IMG/VR virus record: IMGVR_UViG_3300047552_001669
Location: 1 to 24,403 of that record
DNA from: a virus
DNA length: 24,403 bases
Strand: one strand, 5' to 3'
Of this stretch, positions 7,871 through 14,400 are shown in pieces. The notes beneath the pieces are model-generated. The model did not search any database. It saw nothing but the letters and a program-made list of their open reading frames with translations, and had not been told where the DNA came from. The position numbers were made by a program, and so were the translations under genes. Position 1 is the stretch's first letter, and every line of letters starts with the position of its first letter.

Positions 7871-8480
7871 TTATTTCGTGTTGTTTTTCAATATAGTACA
7901 ATATTGTTTTGTTCGAGAATTTCTGAGTATAGTCAGTGAATTCCACTTTGATTCCGTTTTTTTCAAATGCTTCCAAATCCAAATATTTGTTCGATGCACC
8001 ACCAGATAGGTAAGTGTCTCCACCCAAATATTGAACAATGTCAAGTATCAGATCCCCTTTGCTTCCTTGCTTCGGAATGTCGCTGGAGTAAACTAGCGGT
8101 GTATTGATTCCTAGTATTTTTCTAGCTTTCAATATAAAGTCGATGTTTAAGTCAGCTAGCTTAAAGTACTCTATTTCAAATAGTTCTTCAAAGTCAAAGT
8201 AAGCATTTGGGTACAATAGCTTTATCGAATTTTCAAGTTTCTTGTGAATTTGTCTGTAGTCACTAATTTCCACATCGCAAATTAGCTGTCCAAATTTTTT
8301 TTTGACTGGTATCGTAAACCAAAATGGATCAACCTTGTCATTACCAAACATGACTCGATTTGTATACCCACCTGAGCTGTATTGCACATCGTCAAGTATT
8401 ACAAAGAAGTCTGCTTCACGCATTTTCTCAAAGTATCCACCCCATGCAAGAAAGTTTGGCTGGTGTATCGCTATTTTCAT
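7812..8480 (-). CDS. WbqC-family protein
   Basis: A 222-residue protein with the WbqC-family opening IHQPNFLAWGGYFEKMREADFFVILDDVQYSSGGYTNR (given here as consecutive motifs HQPNFLAWGGYF, ADFFVILDDVQY and GGYTNR), followed by FWFTIPVKK. It ends with a segment in which LGGDTYLSGG and a Tyr/Lys-rich stretch are seen. WbqC proteins occur in O-antigen and amino-sugar decoration loci; their reaction is poorly defined to my knowledge, with acylation or aminoacylation of amino sugars a common suggestion. The ATG overlaps the glycosyltransferase stop (TGATG), and the C-terminus overlaps the deacetylase by 59 nt. Next to a deacetylase that would expose an amine, an amine-modifying role is attractive, but this is inference. 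Confidence 0.85.
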   Translation of the reverse strand: MKIAIHQPNFLAWGGYFEKMREADFFVILDDVQYSSGGYTNRVMFGNDKVDPFWFTIPVKKKFGQLICDVEISDYRQIHKKLENSIKLLYPNAYFDFEELFEIEYFKLADLNIDFILKARKILGINTPLVYSSDIPKQGSKGDLILDIVQYLGGDTYLSGGASNKYLDLEAFEKNGIKVEFTDYTQKFSNKTILYYIEKQHEINGHEIRTESKNTSIVSSHG

Positions 8481-9232
8481 CAGAAAGGTACTTTTAAGGT
8501 CTTTTCATAAGGGTGCTTATGCTTCCTGAGGTTTTGGTTGTTTTTCTTCACGATAGCGTCTCCAAATAGCTCTTTTAGGTATTCGTAGTCATTCTTTTCT
8601 GTTTCAATCGATCTGAATTCAGCCATACCACCTTTGGAAACAAAAGTTCCTTCCTTACCCCAAGCATAGTATCGCTCATCCACAAACAATACTCGATTAA
8701 AGTGAGCATTCAATCCGCTTAGAAAGTAATCAAGTCCTGATACGCAGCGGTCCGTGATTTTCATTTGAAAGCCATCCAAGATACCAATAACTCCACCACT
8801 GGCAATACCAGTAATTCTAAATGGTTTGTGTCCTGAGTAAGCAACCGGATTCATTTCCTTGCTGAAGGCAAACAATTTCGCTCCGAGCTGTTGAGCTGTA
8901 TACGCTGTCGATTGAATAATATCGTAAGCTGTTTCAGGATCAATTTCGAATTTTTTGTCTTTGAGGTCTAGTAGGTAGTTCCTACGCAGGTGGTCAATGT
9001 CGTCGCCAATGATTGCAAAGTTTTTAAAGTTAGCGTGTATCCATCGATATTTTGCCGATAGACCAACCACGCTGTCAGGATGCACTATCAATTCGCATTC
9101 GGGGTTGTATTTATAGTACTCGTCATACTGGCTTTCTGCTATACAAATAGCCGCATTTGCGAACGCATGTTTACTGCGCACTGAGTCAGCTCTTTTGTGG
9201 CTAACAATGATCAATTTAACCAACTCTTTCAT
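8480..9232 (-). CDS. GT-A-like glycosyltransferase, resembling TET-associated (TAGT/GREB1-type) enzymes
   Basis: I take the ATG at 9232 (250 aa, overlap of 17 nt with the ParB-like gene) rather than a longer frame from 9271. The protein starts with a Rossmann-type strand KLIIVSHKRADS, followed by PDSVVGLSAKYRWIHANF and NFAIIGDDIDHL; DDID at 77-80 would be the metal-binding D-x-D of a GT-A fold. Later elements are ITGIASGGVIG, SGLDYFLSGL and ERYYAWGKEGTF. 'G-L-S-x-x-R-x-x-I' followed by 'D-D-D-I' reminds me of the TET-associated glycosyltransferases described from phages that hypermodify DNA bases. No TET-type oxygenase is visible in the window, so the acceptor could equally be a hydroxymethylated base made from nucleotides, or a protein. 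Distant similarity only. Confidence 0.6.
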   Translation of the reverse strand: MKELVKLIIVSHKRADSVRSKHAFANAAICIAESQYDEYYKYNPECELIVHPDSVVGLSAKYRWIHANFKNFAIIGDDIDHLRRNYLLDLKDKKFEIDPETAYDIIQSTAYTAQQLGAKLFAFSKEMNPVAYSGHKPFRITGIASGGVIGILDGFQMKITDRCVSGLDYFLSGLNAHFNRVLFVDERYYAWGKEGTFVSKGGMAEFRSIETEKNDYEYLKELFGDAIVKKNNQNLRKHKHPYEKTLKVPF

Positions 9233-9848
9233 CACGTACTTTTGATTTGAATTTTTCAAATGAAACCACACGACCTATTCCAACCCTGCTGTTTTTGTAT
9301 GATTTTTCTACTTCCATATCAAAGAAGTTGTCAAGGTATGCTATGTCAATTTCGTTGGTGGCATAAATAATAACGTAGTCATATTTTTCACTCAAAATTG
9401 GCACAATAGGGTACACTGGCTCTTCATCAATAGTTTTGATTGTTTCGTTTGGATCTACGACAATAGGGAAGTCAGATTCGATAAAACCCCAGCTTGTCAA
9501 ATCCTCTTTGTTGAAGAAAGCTCCGAGAATGTCAAAGTCAAATTTACCTCCGTTTTTATTCATTCGGATATTTAACTGCTTTTCCTCTTTAAGTGTCAAG
9601 TTCATTTCCAAACATGGCACCTCAGTCATTCCAAGTTGCTTACATGCCTTAAGTCTTTGGTGTCCAGAAATAATTACTCCAACACGATCTTCGTGGGTAT
9701 TAATGATAATTGGCTCAGTAAGTCCGAAGATACTGATGCTGTCAATCAAATCATCCATTTCTTTTCGAGAAATTTTTCTCGGGTTGTACTCGCTTTCAAT
9801 CAGTTGTTCCACTGGGTACACCTTGATTTCCATTTTTGTTGCGTCCAT
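9216..9848 (-). CDS. ParB/sulfiredoxin-like domain protein with C-terminal extension
   Basis: A 210-residue protein with the ParB N-terminal nuclease-like fold: VEQLIESEYNPRKIS (13-27), a helix, GLTEPIIIN, and the nucleotide-binding motif SGHQRLKACKQLG with GHQR at 62-65. The following LNIRMNKNGGKFDFDIL plus L-T-S-W-G-F is typical of ParB-like proteins linked to phage DNA methylation or modification genes. The C-terminal half (YPIVPILSEKYDYVIIYATN ... SYKNSRVGIGRV) is an extra alpha-beta domain I associate with Bacteroidota phages. No ParA or centromere-like repeats are seen, so plasmid partition is unlikely. Its position one gene before a glycosyltransferase suggests it works in DNA modification, perhaps by selecting sites or using ATP/CTP. 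That last step is inference. Confidence 0.8.
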   Translation of the reverse strand: MDATKMEIKVYPVEQLIESEYNPRKISRKEMDDLIDSISIFGLTEPIIINTHEDRVGVIISGHQRLKACKQLGMTEVPCLEMNLTLKEEKQLNIRMNKNGGKFDFDILGAFFNKEDLTSWGFIESDFPIVVDPNETIKTIDEEPVYPIVPILSEKYDYVIIYATNEIDIAYLDNFFDMEVEKSYKNSRVGIGRVVSFEKFKSKVRDERVG

Positions 9849-9849
9849 A

Positions 9850-10293
9850 TTATTTGTATTCGTTATAAATTATTGTCAAATCGTTTACCATTGATTGCAG
9901 ACAAGTTCCGCAGCTGGTAGGTTTTTTCTTCGTACTAAAGACTCGATTGTAAATAGCATAGATTTCGTTTCGTGTAACATAGTCAACACGTCTATGTCTA
10001 TTGCCAATGATTCCTGATAAAAATTTGTATTCTGATTCCAAAAGGCATTTTGGCTGCTTGTATCTCCAAACCTTATTCCATTTAGCTCTGCGTTCATCAC
10101 ATCCGCAGTCCTCTCCTGCAATAAATTCCACTACCTTACTGATTCCGGTAGCGTCCATTACTTTTTTGAATGTATCTCCGAAGCCAATGCTTTCGTTTTC
10201 TGATTCAATTTTGTCAGCTAGCTCTTGATCCGACAAATGCTCTTCAATTTGCGGCTCAGGTTTGGCTATTGGTTTTTTTCTAGGTCTGCCCAT
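9850..10293 (-). CDS. Basic AT-hook-like, Cys-containing phage protein of unknown function
   Basis: A 147-residue protein that opens with GRPRKKP, an AT-hook-like motif, followed by an acidic linker (about residues 15-35). The middle holds GFGDTFKKVMDATGISKVVEF and GEDCGCDERRAKWNK, a 'G-D-x-x-x-K-V-x-x-x-T-G-I-x-K' plus 'E-D-C-G-C-D-x-R' block I have seen in small proteins of Bacteroidota phages. Near the C-terminus is CGTC, so the four cysteines could bind zinc or form redox pairs. The ATG overlaps the 3' end of the coiled-coil gene by 28 nt, and the next gene starts 2 nt past the stop. A DNA-binding role is plausible from the AT-hook but is not demonstrated. Confidence 0.6.
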   Translation of the reverse strand: MGRPRKKPIAKPEPQIEEHLSDQELADKIESENESIGFGDTFKKVMDATGISKVVEFIAGEDCGCDERRAKWNKVWRYKQPKCLLESEYKFLSGIIGNRHRRVDYVTRNEIYAIYNRVFSTKKKPTSCGTCLQSMVNDLTIIYNEYK

Positions 10294-10481
10294 TTTTCTC
10301 TGTCTTTTTGGTATTCTCTCGCTAATTCTGTAAGTTCGTTTTTGTAGTGAGCTAATTGCTGCTCAGCTTCTCTAAGGTCATTTTCCAATTTCCCTAGTGT
10401 TTCATACAATTCTCGGTTGCGTTCAAATTGCATTCCGATATGGTTTTCTAGAACCCTAACGATGTTTTCATATCCTCTCAT
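10266..10481 (-). CDS. Small coiled-coil protein
   Basis: A 71-residue protein that is almost wholly helical and strongly charged. From about residue 20 to 65 hydrophobic residues recur at heptad spacing (YETLGKLENDLREAEQQLAH, then YKNELTELAREYQKD), the signature of a parallel coiled coil. It starts 14 nt inside the end of the sigma-like gene and its end overlaps the AT-hook gene by 28 nt, so the three are translationally coupled. No family recognised. Coupling to the sigma-like gene could mean it is a partner of that protein, but there is no sequence proof. Confidence 0.6.
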   Translation of the reverse strand: MRGYENIVRVLENHIGMQFERNRELYETLGKLENDLREAEQQLAHYKNELTELAREYQKDREKWADLEKNQ

Positions 10482-11004
10482 AGTCTTGATTTAAAAAGTC
10501 AATATAATCTTCTCCAACAGCTTTTTCCAGCTTCTTTTTGCATTTTTTTATAGTGTTAAATATGCTGTCTGTACTAATTTTCGTTTCCTGACTGAGCTTG
10601 CGCATTGATTTGTTCGTGTTCATGTAAATATCAAAGAGCTGTCGGTCATACCAGTGCCAGTTCAATTTTTCCTGCTCGATTTTATCCATGATTACCTCGA
10701 TGGATCTAAAGTGGTTCGCATCTGTTTCTTCAGTAGACAAATTTAGTACCGTAGAAATTTCAATCTTGTGAATTTTGGACCGTTGTAGCTTTAGGGTATT
10801 GCAGTAGTTTTTCAATACCATCCAAACAAACCCTTTGTTTACCTGATCATCAACAATGAATTTTTCGGGAGCTGAATAGTTGTACAATCTGATATACATT
10901 TCCTGAACAATATCCTCAGCGTATCCATGCTCGCCAAATGATTTTACCATCTGGATCCATTCAGCATGATGCTCATATAACAGCTCTAACCACCGATTGT
11001 TCAT
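10468..11004 (-). CDS. Phage-encoded sigma-70/ECF-like factor
   Basis: I choose the ATG at 11004 (178 aa) over a TTG at 11010. Region 2-like sequence is seen at GYAEDIVQEMYIRLYNYS (about residues 26-43), matching the ECF pattern 'E-D-I-V-Q-E-x-F-x-R-L', followed by NKGFVWMVLKNYCNTLK. Region 4-like helix-turn-helix is at RKLSQETKISTDSIFNTIKKCKKKLEKAV, preceded by RQLFDIYMNTNKS. The linker is long and acidic. It probably directs host RNA polymerase to a subset of phage genes; being first in the block that leads to the packaging and tail genes, a late-gene role is likely. It has its own promoter, and the -7 box lies so close that the transcript may begin at or near the ATG. Confidence 0.78.
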   Translation of the reverse strand: MNNRWLELLYEHHAEWIQMVKSFGEHGYAEDIVQEMYIRLYNYSAPEKFIVDDQVNKGFVWMVLKNYCNTLKLQRSKIHKIEISTVLNLSTEETDANHFRSIEVIMDKIEQEKLNWHWYDRQLFDIYMNTNKSMRKLSQETKISTDSIFNTIKKCKKKLEKAVGEDYIDFLNQDYERI

Positions 11005-11007
11005 GCC

Positions 11008-11039
11008 CAAATATAAACAAAAAATGGAAGTCTGTTAAA
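11008..11039 (-). promoter_or_regulatory. Promoter of the sigma-like gene, overlapping a terminator
   Basis: TATATTTG (11015-11008) is preceded after 20 nt by TTTA (11039-11036), three of four bases of the -33 box. The ATG begins only 3 nt after the -7 element, so the RNA would have almost no leader. The -33 box falls in the loop of the terminator hairpin and the spacer contains its T run. Unlike the other four copies of TATATTTG, this one lacks the GCCTATAAA extension. Confidence 0.6.
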
Positions 11040-11047
11040 AACTTCCA
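11018..11047 (-). terminator. Intrinsic terminator at the end of the recombination block
   Basis: A perfect 7-bp stem TGGAAGT/ACTTCCA (11025-11031 with 11041-11047) with a 9-nt loop is followed on the minus strand by six T (11024-11019). It lies 24 nt after the stop of the 65-codon gene and before the sigma-like gene. The other side also has a T run in plus-strand sense, so it may work in both directions. Confidence 0.75.
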
Positions 11048-11070
11048 CTTTTTTCTGTTTACAAACAATG

Positions 11071-11268
11071 CTATTTATTACTAGAAACAAATTCATCTAT
11101 TTTTTTCAGTGTGTCTATTGATACTGCTTTACCATTGATAAAACAATCTAAGTTGTACTGCTGAAATTTGTGTCCATTGCTTCTAATAGCTGTAACAACA
11201 CTATTTTTTGTTCTGTATTGGAGTATGTTTTTCAATTTAATTCGTAATTCTACGTCATTTATATACAT
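11071..11268 (-). CDS. Small putative helix-turn-helix protein
   Basis: A 65-residue protein. After a short N-terminal helix (DVELRIKLKNILQYR), the segment KNSVVTAIRSNGHKFQQYNLDCFINGKAVSIDTLKKIDEFV reads like a compact DNA-binding fold: helix, short turn with SNG, recognition-type helix, then 'G-K-x-V-S-x-x-T-L-x-K-I'. That ending is common in Cro/XRE-type domains. It stands last in the recombination block just before the terminator, 10 nt after the SSB-like gene. A small regulator of phage transcription is plausible. The helix-turn-helix is my reading of the pattern; I do not recognise a named family. Confidence 0.5.
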   Translation of the reverse strand: MYINDVELRIKLKNILQYRTKNSVVTAIRSNGHKFQQYNLDCFINGKAVSIDTLKKIDEFVSSNK

Positions 11269-11278
11269 AATCTATTGT

Positions 11279-11533
11279 TTAGAATGGCAAATCATCATCT
11301 TGCTCCGTAGTTGTCGTGTTATTTTCAGTATTTTGCTCAGGTACATAAGGTTCTGATATCGATGCGCTGAAGTATTTCACTCCTTTGGCAGATTCCTTAA
11401 GCCAAAGTGCTATATCAAGATCGTGTCCATTGACATTAATTTTACCTCTGTAGTCCGGATGCTTTTCAGACGTTTTTTTCTCGTTTTTGAAAATTGCTCC
11501 AGTGTTCTGCTTTTGTTCGTATTTCTGCTCCAT
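11279..11533 (-). CDS. Single-stranded-DNA-binding-like protein with SSB-type acidic tip
   Basis: An 84-residue protein. The core TGAIFKNEKKTSEKHPDYRGK plus INVNGHDLDIALWLKES and KYFSASISEPY is a short OB-fold-like beta barrel pattern ('G-x-L-F-K-N-x-x-K-x-x-x-H-P-D-Y-x-G' and 'W-x-K-x-S-x-x-G-x-x-x-x-S') that I know from small phage proteins encoded beside recombination genes. A Thr/Asn/Glu-rich disordered tail then ends in DDDLPF, close to the C-terminal peptide by which bacterial SSB recruits repair proteins. It lies downstream of the annealing protein and the nuclease, which supports a role in phage recombination and replication. It is shorter than a canonical SSB (about 140-180 aa), so DNA binding itself needs proof. 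Confidence 0.65.
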   Translation of the reverse strand: MEQKYEQKQNTGAIFKNEKKTSEKHPDYRGKINVNGHDLDIALWLKESAKGVKYFSASISEPYVPEQNTENNTTTTEQDDDLPF

Positions 11534-11538
11534 TTTAT

Positions 11539-11796
11539 TTAATATAACCAGTTAATAAATCTTCTAATCAATCCTACTTTTTTCGTTTTTCTTGCGCTAG
11601 GTATTACTTCAGCACCCTTTTTATACCAAGTCCTTTTTGTTTCTGCTTGCACGCAGTGTTCTTTCAGGAATTTCGGCTGAAAAGTTTTGATATACCTTTC
11701 GTTTGCACCTTGTTTTCTAAGCTCATTCGTGAACTCGTTTGAAGTAAAGTACTTTGGCATTTTGAGAAGTGCCGCTTCAAATTTACTATTATACAT
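11539..11796 (-). CDS. Small basic protein of unknown function
   Basis: An 85-residue protein, strongly basic, with an N-terminal part KMPKYFTSNEFTNELRKQG and IKTFQPKFLKEHCV that could form a winged or helical DNA-binding unit, and a Lys/Arg-rich C-terminus (SARKTKKVGLIRRFINWLY) ending in an amphipathic helix. The ATG has an AACAACTAT leader like several other genes in the window. It sits between the exonuclease-like and the SSB-like gene, so a role in the recombination module is likely by position. I do not recognise a family. Confidence 0.6.
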   Translation of the reverse strand: MYNSKFEAALLKMPKYFTSNEFTNELRKQGANERYIKTFQPKFLKEHCVQAETKRTWYKKGAEVIPSARKTKKVGLIRRFINWLY

Positions 11797-11817
11797 ATAG
11801 TTGTTATTTATTGGTTA

Positions 11818-12540
11818 CTAATTTCCGATTATTTCAAACAGCGAGTCATAATATTCCCTGCATTGAAACACTTTTTGCTTTATTTTGTCAATCACATCAT
11901 CATCCCTAACTACCGTGAATTTTTTTACTCGAAATTCTTCAGGAATGTTAGATACATTGTGCCTGCGTCTGACCATTTGTTCAATTTCAATATCATCATC
12001 GATGCTTTTCGCTCTCCATAATTCCCTGCGTACTTCATCCATAATCATATCTTCAGGGGTGTCAGTTAGGCAGTATACTAAATATGCTTTTTCGTGTCCA
12101 GAAAGCCACATATAACCCTGCAACTGATAGTAGTAGTCCTTGTTCAATTTGTAAACAGATTCGTTTACTCCATCCTTAAAGAAAGGAAACGTGGTGGCAT
12201 CCCAAGAGCTTTTTATGTCAGCTAGCAGCGTTTCTGTACAAATATCTGTGTGTCCAGTAATGAAGTCATTTTGAAAGTATTCCTGATCATCCTTGTGAAT
12301 GTATTCATGTGTCAAACCCCATCCAAGCACTTTATTGGCAAGTTCGATTGATGCTTTTTCAACCAATCTACCTTTGTCAAAATATCTGCTCCAAATGTCC
12401 TTCTTGATTCCCATTTCTTGCTCTAGAAACAGCTCCTGAATGTATTTTTTTGCAGTTTCTCCGAGTCCAGTTCCGTCCTTAGAGCTAGGCATAACCTTAC
12501 CTAATTGGCTGCATCGTATTTTTATATCTGAAAAGTACAT
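11818..12540 (-). CDS. PD-(D/E)XK nuclease (YqaJ/lambda exonuclease/Cas4-like)
   Basis: A 240-residue nuclease that likely resects DNA ends for the annealing protein encoded just upstream. Visible motifs in order: GRLVEKASIELA with E61, TGHTDI with D99, LADIKSSW with D108 and K110, and YYYQLQGYMWLSG, the 'Q-x-x-x-Y' helix of RecB/Cas4/YqaJ nucleases. Together they make the full PD-(D/E)XK active site. There is no cysteine cluster of the Cas4 iron-sulfur type. The gene begins 2 nt after the ERF stop, the usual pairing of a recombinase with its exonuclease in phages. The C-terminal part with DDDIEIEQMVRRRHN is charged and helical and has no clear match. Confidence 0.8.
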   Translation of the reverse strand: MYFSDIKIRCSQLGKVMPSSKDGTGLGETAKKYIQELFLEQEMGIKKDIWSRYFDKGRLVEKASIELANKVLGWGLTHEYIHKDDQEYFQNDFITGHTDICTETLLADIKSSWDATTFPFFKDGVNESVYKLNKDYYYQLQGYMWLSGHEKAYLVYCLTDTPEDMIMDEVRRELWRAKSIDDDIEIEQMVRRRHNVSNIPEEFRVKKFTVVRDDDVIDKIKQKVFQCREYYDSLFEIIGN

Positions 12541-12541
12541 A

Positions 12542-13174
12542 TTACAAAGCGTTTAGCATTTCTGTTTGCTCACTAGTCAACTGATAGTTAAGAAACAGCT
12601 TGGTTTTGGTATATTCTCCGTTTTGAATTGCTTCTATTGCCTTTACAAACTGAGCTTCAGATAGTACTTTTTTGGTATTAGTTACCTGCGGTTTTTTCGA
12701 TTCCTTGATTTGTGTACCACTGGCATCATTGTCTTGCTCCGTAATTAATGACAACAAGCTGCTAATCGAGTACCTGCGCAAATAAGAAATTGCCGATCCC
12801 ATTACCTGAAAGTCATTCATTCCCTTAAGCTGTACTCCTTCAGGAATTTTCACACTAGATTCTATTGTTTGTCCAGTTGGCTCATGAAACAATATTGTTC
12901 TGATGCTTCCGTTTTCTTCTAATGGCTGAATAATTCCCAAACCATATTTTGCCAGTATAGGTTTGATTGTCGATAGAATGTCAGACAGCTCTACAAACTT
13001 GTATCCATATCCCTGAGCGTTTTTCATTAAGCTAGGTACTTCTAGCTGAAAACATATCAGTGCATGATAAATACTTCTCGTTTCAATAGGAAACGCTGTC
13101 ATTTCAATTTGCCCATTTTCATGGACTTGTTGCATTTCTGCTTCGTGATTCACTTTAGTCATACTCATAGTCAT
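12542..13174 (-). CDS. erf: ERF-family single-strand annealing protein
   Basis: A 210-residue protein of the ERF superfamily, which coats single strands and anneals homologous ends during phage recombination or genome circularisation. After a variable N-terminus, IYHALICFQLEVPSLMKNAQGYGYKFVELSDILSTIKP (as successive motifs) fits the ERF 'K-x-x-x-G-x-x-Y-x-Y-x-x-L-x-x-I-x-x-x-x-x-P-x-L' block, followed by KYGLGIIQPL, and then MNDFQVMGSAISYLRRYSISSLLSL, the 'G-x-x-x-T-Y-x-R-R-Y-x-L' block. The C-terminal third is a Lys/Thr-rich linker and a helical tail (FVKAIEAIQNGEYTKTKLF) resembling the C-terminal part of many ERF proteins. Alternative ATGs lie at 13168 and 13162. Confidence 0.88.
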   Translation of the reverse strand: MTMSMTKVNHEAEMQQVHENGQIEMTAFPIETRSIYHALICFQLEVPSLMKNAQGYGYKFVELSDILSTIKPILAKYGLGIIQPLEENGSIRTILFHEPTGQTIESSVKIPEGVQLKGMNDFQVMGSAISYLRRYSISSLLSLITEQDNDASGTQIKESKKPQVTNTKKVLSEAQFVKAIEAIQNGEYTKTKLFLNYQLTSEQTEMLNAL

Positions 13175-13183
13175 TGGTATTAA

Positions 13184-13378
13184 TTAAACAAACATAAATT
13201 CTTCAGGGTTATCTTCGAGCCAAAGCTCATTGTCAAAGTCATATTCAAAGACGTAAACCTCGTCATTGTATTGCTTCGTTTTGTTAAGGTGTTCAGTTAC
13301 ATTTTTAGCAACGTCATAACTTCCAGTTACCATTATTGCTTTATTGCCACACCTAAGCTCATAGATTTGTGATGTCAT
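13184..13378 (-). CDS. Small acidic protein of unknown function
   Basis: I start it at the ATG at 13378 (64 aa, MTSQIYELRCGNK), since a frame from TTG at 13399 would run through the promoter element. The protein is acidic and aromatic with KAIMVTGSYDVAKNVTEHLNK in the middle and FEYDFDNELWLEDNPEEFMFV at the end, a beta-alpha-beta type layout. It is the first gene after the promoter at 13397-13404 and lies 9 nt before the annealing gene, so it starts that transcript. No family recognised. Confidence 0.6.
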   Translation of the reverse strand: MTSQIYELRCGNKAIMVTGSYDVAKNVTEHLNKTKQYNDEVYVFEYDFDNELWLEDNPEEFMFV

Positions 13379-13396
13379 AGTCAAATAATTTATAGG

Positions 13397-13404
13397 CAAA
13401 TATA
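13397..13404 (-). promoter_or_regulatory. -7 element of a promoter for the recombination genes (repeat copy 2)
   Basis: TATATTTG followed by GCCTATAAA is identical to the other copies over 16 bp and lies 18 nt before the ATG at 13378. The -33 position (about 13425-13428) has no clear TTTG. A 6-bp inverted repeat ATAGTG/CACTAT (13402-13407 and 13425-13430) spans the spacer and the end of the preceding gene, so the site may be weak or activator-dependent. Confidence 0.55.
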
Positions 13405-13426
13405 GTGAATTTATATTGAAATAGCA

Positions 13427-13627
13427 CTATCCTAAGTAAAATTTTTCCGGATCCTCATTCATTGTTCCATCCTGCTTAGTCAAACCCCACATCCAACCAT
13501 TTATGATACAAACTATGTTAAATCTTGGCTCCAAATAGCATCCATTCCATTTTACCATATAGTTGCTGTTTGCCCAGTAAACCGTTTGTCCTGACATTAC
13601 AGCTGATTTGATTTCGTTCAGTTCCAT
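13427..13627 (-). CDS. Small aromatic-rich protein of unknown function
   Basis: A 66-residue protein from the ATG at 13627, which sits one base past the stop of the preceding gene (TAATATG). A frame from 13678 would overlap that gene by 50 nt without need. Sequence features: VYWANSNYMVKWNGCYLEPRF and INGWMWGLTKQDGTMNEDPEKFYLG, a small beta-sheet type protein with several tryptophans. No cysteine pair, membrane segment or catalytic motif. It closes the RadC transcript before the promoter at 13397. Function unknown. Confidence 0.6.
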   Translation of the reverse strand: MELNEIKSAVMSGQTVYWANSNYMVKWNGCYLEPRFNIVCIINGWMWGLTKQDGTMNEDPEKFYLG

Positions 13628-13628
13628 A

Positions 13629-13949
13629 TTAAATAAAGTCAATTTCGTTTCCGTTTTCGTCATAGTAATATCCATCATACATTACCTCATCAAAAGTCCA
13701 TTCGGTGTAGTAGCAATATCCTTCTATATGAAAGAATTCTAACAGCTCTTCATCGCTTGGGTTGGCAGGTGAGTTTTTGTGCTTCCAATCTTCCCAATTT
13801 AGCGTTCTGAGGTGGTCAATCATGTGCTGTCGGTCAGAAAAATAAAGCTCTCCATCCCCGACACAGTATCCTTCATTCATTCCTTTACCAGTAGCATCAC
13901 ATTTGCGAGCAAATACCGTAGTTCCAAAAGACCATTTATAGTGTTCCAT
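13629..13949 (-). CDS. Conserved phage-type protein with CDATGKGMNEGY motif
   Basis: A 106-residue protein starting at the ATG at 13949, which is 10 nt past the RadC stop and preceded by AAAAGGAT, one of the few Shine-Dalgarno-like sequences in the window; a frame from 14000 overlaps RadC. KCDATGKGMNEGYCVGDGELYFS is a 'C-x-x-T-G-K-G-M-N-E-G-Y' block that I recall from unannotated Bacteroidota and phage proteins, probably a small zinc- or nucleic-acid-binding unit. It then has RQHMIDHLRTLNWEDW and an acidic, Tyr-rich tail (YYDENGNEIDFI). The only motif-like Cys/Asp/Gly cluster lies at the N-terminus. Role unknown. Confidence 0.65.
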   Translation of the reverse strand: MEHYKWSFGTTVFARKCDATGKGMNEGYCVGDGELYFSDRQHMIDHLRTLNWEDWKHKNSPANPSDEELLEFFHIEGYCYYTEWTFDEVMYDGYYYDENGNEIDFI

Positions 13950-13959
13950 ATCCTTTTTT

Positions 13960-14400
13960 TTACATGTCTCCGTTATCTGCCATGCTGAGATATCCATCAT
14001 CAGACAATATCAAGTGGTCAAATATTTTAATATCAAAAATTTCCCCAATTTGTACCAATCGCTTTGTCAAATTTATATCTTCACGACTAGCTGTAAGATT
14101 TCCACTTGGATGGTTGTGAGCCACAATAATGCCAGAAGCCAAACTGCGTAGTGCCAAAGTAAATATCACTTTCGGATCAGCCAGTACAGATGAAGTTCCA
14201 CCACTAGAAACCTTATGCACTGCAATTATTTCGTTTTTTCGATCTAAGCACATTAAAATCATTTCCTCAGTCCAGAGTATAGTTCCATCATTAAAAATCA
14301 TTCTAGCGGCTCTGTGTGCATCTTCTGAGCTTTTTATTATTATGCTGTCATGCACTTTATTTTTTTTCTTTACGATAATTTGGAATTCAGGTAATTTCAT
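13960..14400 (-). CDS. radC: RadC-like JAB/MPN domain protein
   Basis: A 146-residue protein comprising only the C-terminal metalloprotease-like domain of RadC. The JAMM site is complete: E45/E46 in WTEEMILMCLD, H95 and H97 in VAHNHPSGNLT, S105 and D108 in SREDI, that is the H-x-H-x7-S-x-x-D motif. Bacterial RadC is about 220 aa with a helix-hairpin-helix in front, which is absent here, as in many phage and plasmid copies. RadC-like proteins are found in phage and defence-rich regions; their enzymatic role is not settled. It is the third gene after the promoter at 14913. The ATG follows an AACAGCT leader. Confidence 0.88.
   Translation of the reverse strand: MKLPEFQIIVKKKNKVHDSIIIKSSEDAHRAARMIFNDGTILWTEEMILMCLDRKNEIIAVHKVSSGGTSSVLADPKVIFTLALRSLASGIIVAHNHPSGNLTASREDINLTKRLVQIGEIFDIKIFDHLILSDDGYLSMADNGDM

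Noticed and set aside
9216-9848. ParB of a plasmid-type partition system
   Set aside because: No ParA-type ATPase and no centromere-like repeats are nearby, and the neighbours are sugar-modifying genes.
9885-10121. 78-codon minus-strand frame inside the AT-hook-like gene
   Set aside because: It overlaps fully with the better-supported 147-aa frame, which has the conserved Cys/Gly block and coupling on both sides.
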